Origin: Macrococcoides animalis
Lineage (GTDB): Bacteria; Bacillota; Bacilli; Staphylococcales; Staphylococcaceae
Assembly: GCF_047425875.1 (NCBI RefSeq)
Contig: NZ_CP179727.1
Span: 2,232,001 to 2,296,000, forward strand
DNA length: 64,000 nucleotides
Direction of reading: 5' to 3'
Shown: positions 14,550 to 22,589 of the stretch, piece by piece
Layout: each line of letters starts with the position of its first letter
Position numbering within the stretch: position 1 is the stretch's first letter
Notes under the pieces: generated by a model
Told to the model about the DNA's origin: nothing
Databases searched by the model: none
The model's input: only the letters and a program-made list of their open reading frames with translations
Program-made: the position numbers and the translations under genes

Positions 14550-14711
14550 TGTAATACCTTCTAATAAATATATTATAACACAATAATTGTTATTTTAAGT
14601 TTGAAAATAAATAGATGAAAGAATTATTTCATATTCTCTTTAAACATATGGATAATAATTACCATTCTGGGGTAAATAGAACTATATAGATTTTTATAAG
14701 GAGTGATTTTC

Positions 14712-15383
14712 ATGAAAAAGATTATGGTCGTTAATACCAACACAGATCATTATAAGGGCATAGATGAAGAAACAGGATTGTGGTTAAGTGAATTAGTGCA
14801 TTTCTATGATTATTTTACTCAGAAAAAAGCAGAAATCGTACTTTTCAGTGTTAAAGGCGGAAAAGTACCTGTAGATCCTTTTAGTGTTAGCACAATGATG
14901 TTAGATTATAATACAAAAAACTACATGGAAAATGAAAGCTTTATGAAATTATTAGAGAACACGAAGCCAATAAATGAAGCGGATACTAGTGAATATGATG
15001 CCGTATATTTTACTGGTGGTCATGGTACAGTATTTGATTTTCCTGATAATGATGATATTAAAAGAATTATTACTGAGATGGATAGAGATAAAAAGGTAAT
15101 TTCAGCTGTTTGTCATGGTGGTGCAGCATTGTTGAACTTTGATAGAGATCGATTACAAAACATACAAGTGACTGGTTTTTCAAATTTAGAAGAGATGATG
15201 GTTAAGAAAACGAATAAAGTCCCTTTCTTACTCGAGGATGAACTTAAGAAAAAGGGTGCAGATTATAAGAAAGCGGTATTACCTATGGCACCATATGTTG
15301 TTGTAGATGGAAATATTATTACCGGTCAAAATCCTCAATCACCAAAGAGTGTTGCAAAGAAAGTTTGGAGTGCAATTAAATAA
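14712..15383 (+). CDS. DJ-1/PfpI superfamily protein (Hsp31/glyoxalase III-like)
   Basis: 223 aa from ATG 14712, preceded by AAGGAGTGAT. The class I amidotransferase-like fold is seen with FTGGHGTVFDFPD and the nucleophile elbow SAVCHGGAALLNF (catalytic Cys with following His), plus an early conserved Glu in DEETGLWLSE. This subgroup includes chaperone/glyoxalase III and protein deglycase proteins; reactive carbonyl defence is the probable role. A 2H phosphoesterase gene follows after 18 bases. Confidence 0.88.
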   Translation: MKKIMVVNTNTDHYKGIDEETGLWLSELVHFYDYFTQKKAEIVLFSVKGGKVPVDPFSVSTMMLDYNTKNYMENESFMKLLENTKPINEADTSEYDAVYFTGGHGTVFDFPDNDDIKRIITEMDRDKKVISAVCHGGAALLNFDRDRLQNIQVTGFSNLEEMMVKKTNKVPFLLEDELKKKGADYKKAVLPMAPYVVVDGNIITGQNPQSPKSVAKKVWSAIK

Positions 15384-15401
15384 ATTAGAAGGTGAATTGT
15401 A

Positions 15402-15941
15402 ATGGCACAATATTTTATAGGCATCATACCACCACTACATATATATGATGAAGTTATTAAGGTACAAAAGAAATATATTAAAAAATTAGGCGTTGAACCT
15501 CATATTACATTAAAAGCGCAAAGTTGTTTAACTGATGATGAGCAGTGGATTATTACAGTTGAAAATATAGTTAGATCAACGCCAAAATTTAATGTTAAAT
15601 TATCAGGAACTGCATATTTTGGAGATATTGTATTATATTTATCAATAGATTCAGAAGAACTTAATCATTTGCATAAAAATATAGTTAGAGAATTATATGT
15701 TCCTAAAGACGAAAAGCAAAAGTATTTTGAGGATGAAAACTATGTTGGCCATATCACAATTGGTAAAACAACATATCCTTCTGGACTTAGTTCAAATCAA
15801 CTATCTGTTGATGATTTAAGAAATATGGAAAAAGAAATAAATAGTAATATTAAAATAAAATCATTTAAAGTTGATTCTGTTTGGATTTATAAGAAAGAAG
15901 AGAATGAATACATGCGTTATAAAAAAATAAATCTTAAATAA
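15402..15941 (+). CDS. 2H phosphoesterase (2'-5' RNA ligase family)
   Basis: 179 aa. Two H-x-T motifs, PHITLK (residue ~33) and GHITIGK (~123), spaced as in the LigT/2H superfamily. Enzymes of this fold hydrolyse or form 2'-5' or cyclic phosphate bonds in RNA or nucleotides. GAAGGTGAATTGTA precedes the ATG. It is probably co-transcribed with the DJ-1 gene and ends in a terminator. The true substrate is unknown. Confidence 0.87.
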   Translation: MAQYFIGIIPPLHIYDEVIKVQKKYIKKLGVEPHITLKAQSCLTDDEQWIITVENIVRSTPKFNVKLSGTAYFGDIVLYLSIDSEELNHLHKNIVRELYVPKDEKQKYFEDENYVGHITIGKTTYPSGLSSNQLSVDDLRNMEKEINSNIKIKSFKVDSVWIYKKEENEYMRYKKINLK

Positions 15942-15946
15942 TCTTT

Positions 15947-15973
15947 AGCTATCCTAAATGGATAGCTTTTTGT
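15947..15973 (+). terminator. Terminator of the DJ-1/2H operon
   Basis: AGCTATCC / GGATAGCT stem, 5-base loop, then TTTTTG. Confidence 0.85.
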
Positions 15974-16044
15974 ATTACTTTATAATTTATGTCATTTAAA
16001 GTAAATCTATGGTAAAATTTATTGAAGACAAAGAGGTGAACATT

Positions 16045-16956
16045 ATGAATTTAATAAATAGAATATTAGTCATTTGTGGGATGATAGCAATTATTGCATA
16101 CTTTATTTTAAACTATGAGTTTAATAAGACATCTGCTGACATTAAGCATATAAATCACTCAACACATATTAACGCACTGCAATCAAAAGAATACATCAGT
16201 GGTAAAGATGCAATGAATGATTTTAGAAATACTTTTTTCCCTAAAGATGATAGTGAAGGTCATTTGATGAATCCAGATCCAAAATCGAACCCAAAGTTTT
16301 ATTCAATGTATGTGAATAAAATTAAAGACGATATGACAACTTATGATTATGCTATTGGTTATGCAATTCAAAACCCTAAAACTAATAAGTACAGAATAAA
16401 AATAGTAAATCATAATATTAATCCAAAGGCCAATATGAAGTCTATTAGCAAAAGTACGAGGATTGGTAATACGATTGCAAAGTATTATGTTGGCGATATG
16501 GTTGATAATACTTTAAAGAATGGTGCTGGCGGTACAACTGATGAATCAACAGGTATTGCATTTCAATTAGAAAGCGAAATTATTGATTCCAATACAGATA
16601 TAGATACTGCTCTTACTAACTCGTTCTCTAAAAGTATTGCACATGACGATACTACGATAATTAATTTTATTCCTGAGACAAATCCAAACAAGTTAAACAT
16701 CATTTTGGTGGATTATGAGTTGAAAGGGAAAGTGTATGTTGCACTTGCATTAATTAATAACGGCACAACTGAGAGAACATTAAAGGTTATCAATCCGAGA
16801 ATCGAAATTAATAAAGATATGAAATCTCATTTAGAAGGTACTTCAGTAAACAACCAATATATAAGATTTAAAGTTGATGATAAAGGTGACAAAGCTAATC
16901 ATGATTTTGTGCATCATTTTAATGATAATAGCGTAGTAGAAATTGATATTAAATAG
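16045..16956 (+). CDS. Hypothetical membrane-anchored protein
   Basis: 303 aa from ATG 16045 (AAAGAGGTGAACATT upstream). An N-terminal hydrophobic segment (NRILVICGMIAIIAYFIL) acts as signal anchor, then a soluble extracellular part of about 275 aa. Asn, Lys and Asp are frequent, and there is no cysteine beyond the anchor. No domain was recognised. A 71-aa membrane protein gene follows 11 bases later. Confidence 0.7.
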   Translation: MNLINRILVICGMIAIIAYFILNYEFNKTSADIKHINHSTHINALQSKEYISGKDAMNDFRNTFFPKDDSEGHLMNPDPKSNPKFYSMYVNKIKDDMTTYDYAIGYAIQNPKTNKYRIKIVNHNINPKANMKSISKSTRIGNTIAKYYVGDMVDNTLKNGAGGTTDESTGIAFQLESEIIDSNTDIDTALTNSFSKSIAHDDTTIINFIPETNPNKLNIILVDYELKGKVYVALALINNGTTERTLKVINPRIEINKDMKSHLEGTSVNNQYIRFKVDDKGDKANHDFVHHFNDNSVVEIDIK

Positions 16957-16967
16957 GGGTGATGTAG

Positions 16968-17183
16968 ATGAATTTTGGAGATAAGTTATTTATATTATTT
17001 TTAAATGCATGTTGGATGTTCTTTATTTACTATATCGTTAGAGGTAGCGAATTTGGTTTTAAACACTATATTCCATTTTTAATTCCATTATTATTATTGA
17101 TTGTATGTTTGGTAATGTTATTTCAATTTCGAGAAGAAGCGACGAAAGATACAAAAGTTAGAAATTTTGATGATATAAAATAA
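16968..17183 (+). CDS. Small membrane protein
   Basis: 71 aa, two hydrophobic segments (about 5-22 and 34-54) and a charged C-terminus. AGGGGTGATGTAG precedes the ATG. It forms an operon with the gene before it. Family not recognised. Confidence 0.65.
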   Translation: MNFGDKLFILFLNACWMFFIYYIVRGSEFGFKHYIPFLIPLLLLIVCLVMLFQFREEATKDTKVRNFDDIK

Positions 17184-17216
17184 TATTTGCAATGAGGTTT
17201 GGTCATAAGTCCTTGT

Positions 17217-17249
17217 AAAAATACGCCTTGAGGTAGGCGTATTTTTTTG
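17217..17249 (+). terminator. Terminator of the two-gene operon
   Basis: AAAAATACGCCT / AGGCGTATTTTT, 12-bp arms, 6-base loop, T-run. Confidence 0.9.
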
Positions 17250-17337
17250 TGCTTCTTTATTAATTCGAATTTCTACATTAAACTTTAGGGTATTTTTATT
17301 CAATTTTTACACTATTTCATTCGATTGACCGATAGTA

Positions 17338-17387
17338 ATTTATCAGAAAATTCATGATAATTATTTTTATAGACTTTAATTATCATG
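17338..17387. promoter_or_regulatory. CodY-like box and 35-bp dyad upstream of MFS gene
   Basis: 17338-17352 reads ATTTATCAGAAAATT, two mismatches from the CodY consensus AATTTTCWGAAAATT. Directly after it lies a perfect dyad, CATGATAATTA (17353-17363) and TAATTATCATG (17377-17387), 13 bases apart, ending at the ribosome site. The half-site TGATAAT also resembles half a Fur box. The binding proteins are guesses. Confidence 0.5.
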
Positions 17388-17397
17388 GAGAAACAAT

Positions 17398-18576
17398 ATG
17401 CCTAAAATTTATTACAACATATTATTCATACAACTTTCTTTTAGTGCCGGATTCATTTTTTATAACGTGGCAATTACATATTTCGTATATGAAATAACAC
17501 AATCAACTTTCTTAGCCAGTTTAACGACATTCATTAATTTGATAGCTAAGATGGTAAGTAAGTTGTCTATACAAAAGTTTACTCAGAAATTTACTATTAA
17601 ACATATACTGATAATAAATACATCAGCACAAATAATTTTCTTAATATTAATGTTGATGTGTATGTATTTTGAAAATTTAATATGCGTCTATATATTAACT
17701 ACCTTGATATCATTTTTTAATGGAATGTTTTATCCATTAAAGAACACATTAATTAAAAATGCCTTTGAAGAAAATGAAGTTGCTAAAGTTATTGCTGGTA
17801 TTTCATCTTTCGATCAAGCAATTATGTTTTCTGGTTATATTATCGCAGGTTGGGTGTTAGCCGTTACAAGTATAATTACAGTAATGACATTAACACTTTT
17901 AGGTTTCATCATTGCAATAGTCAATATATTGATGCTTCCCATTAATAAAATGGAGTTAATTGAAAGACAACAACGAAGTACTTCATCCATTGTCGACGGT
18001 TATCGCTTATTGTTTAGTTTTCCATTACTAAAGCAACTAACATTAATAGAGTTCATCGAAGCTTTAATATCTACAATTTGGATTGGTGCAATTCAGTTAG
18101 CATTTATAATAGAATTTTTAAATGAGGATACATCTTGGTGGGGTTATTTTAATGCAGCATATTTTGCGGGAACGATGATTGGTTCAATTGCTATTTATAA
18201 GTTAAAGAAACTCTCAGCTCTTAATATTTCTACAATTATTATTTGTCAGATAATTTATGTTATTTCAGTCATAATTTTTGGAATGATACAAATACCAATC
18301 ATCTCAGTCCTATTGATATTTGTTATGGGACTTGCATTTCAGTCGAAGGACATTCTACAAGAAACACTTATCATTTCTGAGATACCTGAAAAACATATTA
18401 CGATACTTACAGCATTTAAATCAACTGTTATTGAATTTGGATATTTATTATCGATAATAACAATTGGTGCATTCGCAGAAATAGTACCGATACAATGGGT
18501 ATATATCACTTCAGCGTTAACATACTTAGTGTGTATTTTATCGATGTTCAATCTAAGAAATAAAGGATTGTTGTAG
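17398..18576 (+). CDS. MFS transporter, putative drug or metabolite exporter
   Basis: 392 aa with about twelve hydrophobic segments. The N-terminal half resembles the MFS_3/MefA-like group (LPFSAGF-type start, TFLASLTTF, loop between TM2 and TM3 with KFTQKFTIKH in place of the classical GxxxDRxGR). Substrate cannot be read. The ATG has only GGAGAAACAAT upstream. A CodY-like box and a long dyad sit in the 5' region, so it is likely to be regulated by nutrients or metal. Confidence 0.82.
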   Translation: MPKIYYNILFIQLSFSAGFIFYNVAITYFVYEITQSTFLASLTTFINLIAKMVSKLSIQKFTQKFTIKHILIINTSAQIIFLILMLMCMYFENLICVYILTTLISFFNGMFYPLKNTLIKNAFEENEVAKVIAGISSFDQAIMFSGYIIAGWVLAVTSIITVMTLTLLGFIIAIVNILMLPINKMELIERQQRSTSSIVDGYRLLFSFPLLKQLTLIEFIEALISTIWIGAIQLAFIIEFLNEDTSWWGYFNAAYFAGTMIGSIAIYKLKKLSALNISTIIICQIIYVISVIIFGMIQIPIISVLLIFVMGLAFQSKDILQETLIISEIPEKHITILTAFKSTVIEFGYLLSIITIGAFAEIVPIQWVYITSALTYLVCILSMFNLRNKGLL

Positions 18577-18829
18577 TATAAATTATCTGAAAATTTTGTT
18601 ACCTTTAATATTTTGTATATTTGTATATAATGTTGATATGTTTTAAATTGAATATAGAAGTGGCTTCAATTAGTTATAATATATTGTAATAGAGATTGAT
18701 TGTAAGCAGTAAACATGAAAATTACTATTTAAGTTGCTTTGGTAGATATAATAAAATAAGACGCGTATTCAGCAAAAAAATTGGTTAGATCAATGGCCAA
18801 AGTAAAAAATAGAGAGGTGATGATAGATA
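18577..18829. other. Intergenic region, nothing specific
   Basis: 253 AT-rich bases between the MFS gene and the histidine phosphatase gene. Scattered TATAAT-like words but no convincing promoter, hairpin or small ORF. Confidence 0.5.
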
Positions 18830-19354
18830 GTGTTATACCTATTGAGACATGCAAAAGCAAATGGACAACATTTAGAGGCAGAATTAACAAATGAAGGTTT
18901 AGAAAATGCTCGTCTTATCGTTACAGACTTGGAAAAACTTGATATTAATAAGGTTTATTCAAGTCCAATGAAACGGGCAATTGATACTGTAACTCCTTTT
19001 GCAAACAAAAATGAACTGCCTATCAATATTGTTGAACCATTAGCAGAACGTATATTATCTGATATAGAGATTGAAGATTGGTTATCAAAATTAAAACTAA
19101 CATTCACAAGTTTCGATATTAAATTTAATAATGGAGAAACAAGTCGAGAAGCTCAAGAACGAGCAATTAATTTTATCGCATCGCTAAATCCAAAAGAAAA
19201 CAATTTAATTGTCTCTCATGGTAATCTCATTGCTTTAATGATTATGTATTATGATGAGACATTTTGTTTTAAAGATTGGCAATCGATGAAGAATCCCGAC
19301 CTATATACTGTTGATGAGAATGGACAGGTAAATCACATCAATTTATCGGTATAA
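18830..19354 (+). CDS. Histidine phosphatase superfamily protein
   Basis: 174 aa starting at GTG 18830 with AGAGAGGTGATG upstream. The RHG motif is LYLLRHAKA (residues ~2-10), YSSPMKRAIDT supplies the second Arg, and VSHGNLIALM the second catalytic His. Length and motif fit the SixA/phosphoglycerate-mutase-like branch. The substrate may be a phospho-metabolite or phosphoprotein. Confidence 0.87.
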   Translation: MLYLLRHAKANGQHLEAELTNEGLENARLIVTDLEKLDINKVYSSPMKRAIDTVTPFANKNELPINIVEPLAERILSDIEIEDWLSKLKLTFTSFDIKFNNGETSREAQERAINFIASLNPKENNLIVSHGNLIALMIMYYDETFCFKDWQSMKNPDLYTVDENGQVNHINLSV

Positions 19355-19357
19355 AAG

Positions 19358-19398
19358 AAATCACCTCAATCATTTATTATGATTGCGGTGATTTTTTT
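19358..19398. terminator. Bidirectional terminator
   Basis: 16-bp arms (one mismatch) around TTATT, with T-runs, between the phosphatase gene and the convergent CHAP gene. Confidence 0.85.
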
Positions 19399-19856
19399 GG
19401 ATTATCTTTAGGATGTATGATTTGATATCTCTTTATATCGTTCTTATATAGAATACGCTCCGTAATTTCATACGGCTTCGTGTAGTTCATTTCTGAGACT
19501 TTTACAGCACCATTTTGATAGACATGTTCGATATATGCAACATGTCCTTGTTCACCACGCGGTGACTGAAGGAGTGCACCTTTTTTTGGTTGCTGATTGA
19601 CTAAATAACCATCAACTCGTGCATTTTTTGCCCAATACTTAGCATCTCGCCAAGAGCGTTTAATCATATTTCCATCTTGCTTAACCTTGTCAAAAACATA
19701 ATATGTACATTGACCGTTATCATATGTGTTTACAGCCATCGGATCAGGCATTATTGCAATTTTTATATTCTCATATTGATGTAATATTTTTTCGTGGTTA
19801 ATAAAGATGAGCAGAATTGAAAGTAGAAGTAAAACCAGTGTTAATATGCGTTTCAT
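19377..19856 (-). CDS. Secreted or membrane-anchored CHAP-domain peptidoglycan hydrolase-like protein
   Basis: 159 aa if started at ATG 19856, which overlaps the upstream GNAT stop (ATGA); an ATG at 19874 is the alternative and neither has a good ribosome site, suggesting translational coupling. An N-terminal hydrophobic segment (RILTLVLLLLSILLIFI) is followed by a CHAP-type domain with catalytic Cys in NGQCTYYVFDKV and His in RGEQGHVAYIEHV. CHAP enzymes cut peptidoglycan amide or cross-bridge bonds. It lacks a cell-wall-binding domain. Confidence 0.85.
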   Translation of the reverse strand: MKRILTLVLLLLSILLIFINHEKILHQYENIKIAIMPDPMAVNTYDNGQCTYYVFDKVKQDGNMIKRSWRDAKYWAKNARVDGYLVNQQPKKGALLQSPRGEQGHVAYIEHVYQNGAVKVSEMNYTKPYEITERILYKNDIKRYQIIHPKDNPKKSPQS

Positions 19857-20338
19857 AATTGCTTTAAATACCATCGATCCATTGCACCATGGTCACTACC
19901 TTCAATAGGTTGTTCTAATAATTCGAATCCATATTTTTCATACAAGATACATGCGACTTCTAATTTAGCCATCGTTTCTAAATAACATGCTTTATAGTGT
20001 TGTGATGCGAATCCTAAAGCGGTATCCATTAATAACCTAGATACACCTTGTCCTTGAGCTGAATGTGATAAGTAGAGCTTCTGAAGTTCGCATATCTTGC
20101 CATCTTTACTAAATGGCGCAATTCCAATGCCACCGAGTATTGCGTTATTTTTTTCAGCAACCCAATATTCAGCATTGTCACGCGCTTCATAATATGTTGA
20201 AAGTTGGGCTAATTCAGGATCAAAATATGCTGAGCCAGGGATATCTAAGTTGAATGATTCAAGAGATGTTTGTATGATTTTATGGATGATTGGATTATCT
20301 TTTGGTTGTATGGGTCTAATAATAATTTCATGTGACAT
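19853..20338 (-). CDS. GNAT-family N-acetyltransferase
   Basis: 161 aa. Motif A is LYLSHSAQGQGVSRLLMDTA and motif B is LETMAKLEVACILYEKYGF. The family member nearest in style is the YjcF/acetyltransferase group; the substrate is unknown. Its strong SD (AGGGAGGTG) lies in the 3' arm of a perfect 13-bp hairpin, and a promoter with TTGACA begins upstream of that hairpin, so messages made from the local promoter and those reading in from the RDD gene should be translated differently (see finding). Confidence 0.88.
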   Translation of the reverse strand: MSHEIIIRPIQPKDNPIIHKIIQTSLESFNLDIPGSAYFDPELAQLSTYYEARDNAEYWVAEKNNAILGGIGIAPFSKDGKICELQKLYLSHSAQGQGVSRLLMDTALGFASQHYKACYLETMAKLEVACILYEKYGFELLEQPIEGSDHGAMDRWYLKQL

Positions 20339-20340
20339 AA

Positions 20341-20396
20341 ATACACCTCCCTTATAGATTACTGTAAATAGTAATGAAGGGAGGTGTATATGTCAA
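20341..20396 (-). promoter_or_regulatory. GNAT promoter embedded in an SD-covering hairpin
   Basis: Outer arms 20341-20353 and 20377-20389 are perfect 13-bp complements; inner arms 20358-20363 and 20370-20375 extend the structure. On the minus strand -35 TTGACA (20396-20391), 17-base spacer, -10 TACTAT (20373-20368) would start RNA near 20361, after the 5' arm. The SD AGGGAGGTG sits in the 3' arm. Confidence 0.6.
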
Positions 20397-20407
20397 TAAA
20401 ATTGGTA

Positions 20408-20902
20408 TTAATTTGAGTAAACGCTTGTACCAGCAATCATGTCTGCTAAATGTCGTTTATCTTTTGTGAGTAATCCTAAATAGAGCATGAGTAATAATAG
20501 TAATGTAGCTATATTTGTAATGATGATAGATGTTAAATCAAAGTTTGAATAAACACCATGTATTGTACCGATATGGCCGATTTGCCAAGGTGTGAATTTA
20601 ACGATATTGCGAAGAAGGGATTTTCCGTATGATTTCTTTTTAAAATGTAATTTTAATTTCGTGTATTTTCTACCTGGCGTATTTGAATAGTAATCGAAAT
20701 AAGTAAACAGTAATATTATTGGAACAACCGATGTGAATGTTGCGATGAATTGTGATTCAATTTCAGTGAATTCTGTAATCCCTTTATATACAAAATAATA
20801 AAAGGTTGATGTTACAGCTAGTAGTAATAATAAATAGATACATATGACGATGTAATCAATCGTAATTTCTATTAATCTTTTAATAGTAGTCGGGGATTTC
20901 AT
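20408..20902 (-). CDS. RDD-family membrane protein
   Basis: 164 aa from ATG 20902 (GGAGGTTGTT upstream; the TTG at 20914 lies in the ribosome site). Four hydrophobic segments. RDD-family features: IKRLIEITIDYIVI at the start of TM1 (Arg and Asp), NTPGRKYTKLKL in the loop, and KRHLADMIAGTSVY at the end. RDD proteins are membrane proteins, some linked to transport. It lies 15 bases after the hydrolase gene, same operon. Confidence 0.78.
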   Translation of the reverse strand: MKSPTTIKRLIEITIDYIVICIYLLLLLAVTSTFYYFVYKGITEFTEIESQFIATFTSVVPIILLFTYFDYYSNTPGRKYTKLKLHFKKKSYGKSLLRNIVKFTPWQIGHIGTIHGVYSNFDLTSIIITNIATLLLLLMLYLGLLTKDKRHLADMIAGTSVYSN

Positions 20903-20917
20903 AACAACCTCCAAATA

Positions 20918-21859
20918 TTATTCTTCAATGAATTGTGTTACTACTTTCTGATATGTTTTAGGATGATCAAATATAAATTCTGTATGTTTTGAACCTTTAA
21001 TTTCATATAATTCTTTTTTATTAGCTCGACTTGCTTGATATAAATCGACTCCATCTTGATAATCAATAATTTTATCAGTTTTACTATGCATAATAAGAAT
21101 AGGTGTTGTTGATTTTTTTAGAGCTTGAGATGCATCTAAATCATTAAACCAAATACCTTGCGTCACTTTGAAACCAATACTTCCTAAAGCATTTAAATAA
21201 CCAAGAGGCATGCCGGTTTCTTTGCTGATGGGTGCGACATTTTTATCAATCATTTTTTTACCGTTACTCATTGGACTATCTAAAATAATAGTATCAATTT
21301 GGTCATTGAGCTTCGGACTTGCAAATGCTGTCGTTGCCCCGCCAAATGATTCTCCCCAAATGATTGTCTTTTCTGCTTTTTGTTTATCGTTGACGTAACG
21401 CACAATATCAATTAAATCCTTGGATTCTTTTATACCAAATGTATTGGATGGTGCAGTGTTATCACCAGAGTTACGTTGATCATACATAAAAGTTGTGTAA
21501 CCCATCTTCAAGAACATCTCAGCAATGGGATAGACCGTTTCTTTTGTACCGCCTAAACCATGTAACAATATGACATTACCTTTAGACTGTTTTTTATTGA
21601 TGTGAGCGACGGGTATTTGATGATCTTCAAATGTAGATTGGATATTAAAAGATTGAATATCATTTTGCTTTTCAAACGTTTTATAGTCGAAATTGTGTTT
21701 TGTTAAATAGGTATACTTATTTTTTTGTGTTTCTTTTGCAGGAATTAAATTTGAAATACTTGAGCTATAGTTGTAGGCGATAAAGATATTGAATGCTAGA
21801 AATAATAAAACAAGCAGGGTGACAAGTGTTATTACTATACGTTTTACCCGCTTCATCAT
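20918..21859 (-). CDS. Alpha/beta hydrolase with N-terminal membrane anchor
   Basis: 313 aa from ATG 21859 (AAAGGATGTGATT upstream; GTG 21865 is closer to the SD). The N-terminal hydrophobic helix (IVITLVTLLVLLFLAFNIFI) anchors it. The catalytic domain shows the oxyanion strand ILLHGLGGTKE, DQRNSGDN, nucleophile elbow IWGESFGGATT, acid loop HSKTDKIIDYQDG and the catalytic His near GSKHTEFI. Family resembles YqkD-type peptidase S9-like esterases. The substrate is unknown. Confidence 0.85.
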   Translation of the reverse strand: MMKRVKRIVITLVTLLVLLFLAFNIFIAYNYSSSISNLIPAKETQKNKYTYLTKHNFDYKTFEKQNDIQSFNIQSTFEDHQIPVAHINKKQSKGNVILLHGLGGTKETVYPIAEMFLKMGYTTFMYDQRNSGDNTAPSNTFGIKESKDLIDIVRYVNDKQKAEKTIIWGESFGGATTAFASPKLNDQIDTIILDSPMSNGKKMIDKNVAPISKETGMPLGYLNALGSIGFKVTQGIWFNDLDASQALKKSTTPILIMHSKTDKIIDYQDGVDLYQASRANKKELYEIKGSKHTEFIFDHPKTYQKVVTQFIEE

Positions 21860-22144
21860 AATCACATCCTTTTTCTTTATTATAACAAAGTGTAAAATGA
21901 AAATTTTGATATTGTGTGAAAAGATTATGATATTTTACTTCGGATACCGTGGTGGTAAGAATTGATGAGATTAAATGTAATAGCAAACGAACAATCTTGA
22001 AACAGAAATGTGAAATAATACGCTACCTTGCTATAATAACCTATATATTATTTATATCTTTTTATATTTCACGAATTAATCACTAGATTTACCATTCGTT
22101 ATTCGTTATGATAGTTGTATCAATTTAGAAGAGGTGTTATATCA

Positions 22145-22582
22145 ATGGATATGAATTTTAATATGTTTATGGAAGACTTCGTAAACAACGCGCGTCAAGA
22201 AATCGAAACTGCTGGTTACAAACAGTTAACTACGCCTGAAGCAGTTAAAGATACATTTGAAAAGCCTGGCACTACTTTCGTTATGATTAACTCTGTATGT
22301 GGGTGTGCAGGTGGTATTGCTCGTCCAGCAGCGGCTCATGCTTTACATTATGATAAATTACCTGATCAACTTGTTACAGTATTTGCTGGTCAAGATAAAG
22401 AAGCTACTGAAACTGCTCGTGATTACTTTGAAGGTTATCCACCAAGTAGTCCTTCATTTGCATTACTTAAAGACGGTAAGATTGTAAAAATGATTGAAAG
22501 ACATGAAATTGAAGGTCATGATCCAATGAGCGTAATCACAAATATTCAAGCTTTATTTGAAGAGCATTGTGAGGAACGTTAA
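22145..22582 (+). CDS. brxB: Bacilliredoxin BrxB (YqiW-like)
   Basis: 145 aa from ATG 22145 (GAAGAGGTGTTATATCA upstream). The active-site CGC of the bacilliredoxin family reads NSVCGCAGGIARPA, with conserved PPSSPSFAL further on. Bacilliredoxins remove bacillithiol from S-bacillithiolated proteins; the resulting BSSB is reduced by YpdA, encoded at 50800-51768 in this window. Position beside the ArAE gene follows Bacillus yqiW-yqjA. Confidence 0.93.
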   Translation: MDMNFNMFMEDFVNNARQEIETAGYKQLTTPEAVKDTFEKPGTTFVMINSVCGCAGGIARPAAAHALHYDKLPDQLVTVFAGQDKEATETARDYFEGYPPSSPSFALLKDGKIVKMIERHEIEGHDPMSVITNIQALFEEHCEER

Positions 22583-22589
22583 TTAATCC

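Larger units (their letters stand above)
5330..22100. other. Accessory gene block between bcd and brxB
   Basis: Everything from the bcd terminator to brxB is small membrane proteins, toxin-antitoxin loci, gene remnants and single-enzyme genes without pathway links, while both sides keep Bacillus gene order. In Bacillus this place is taken by the bkd operon. No integrase, transposase or att repeat was seen, so this is described as an insertion/replacement hotspot by inference only. Confidence 0.55.
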
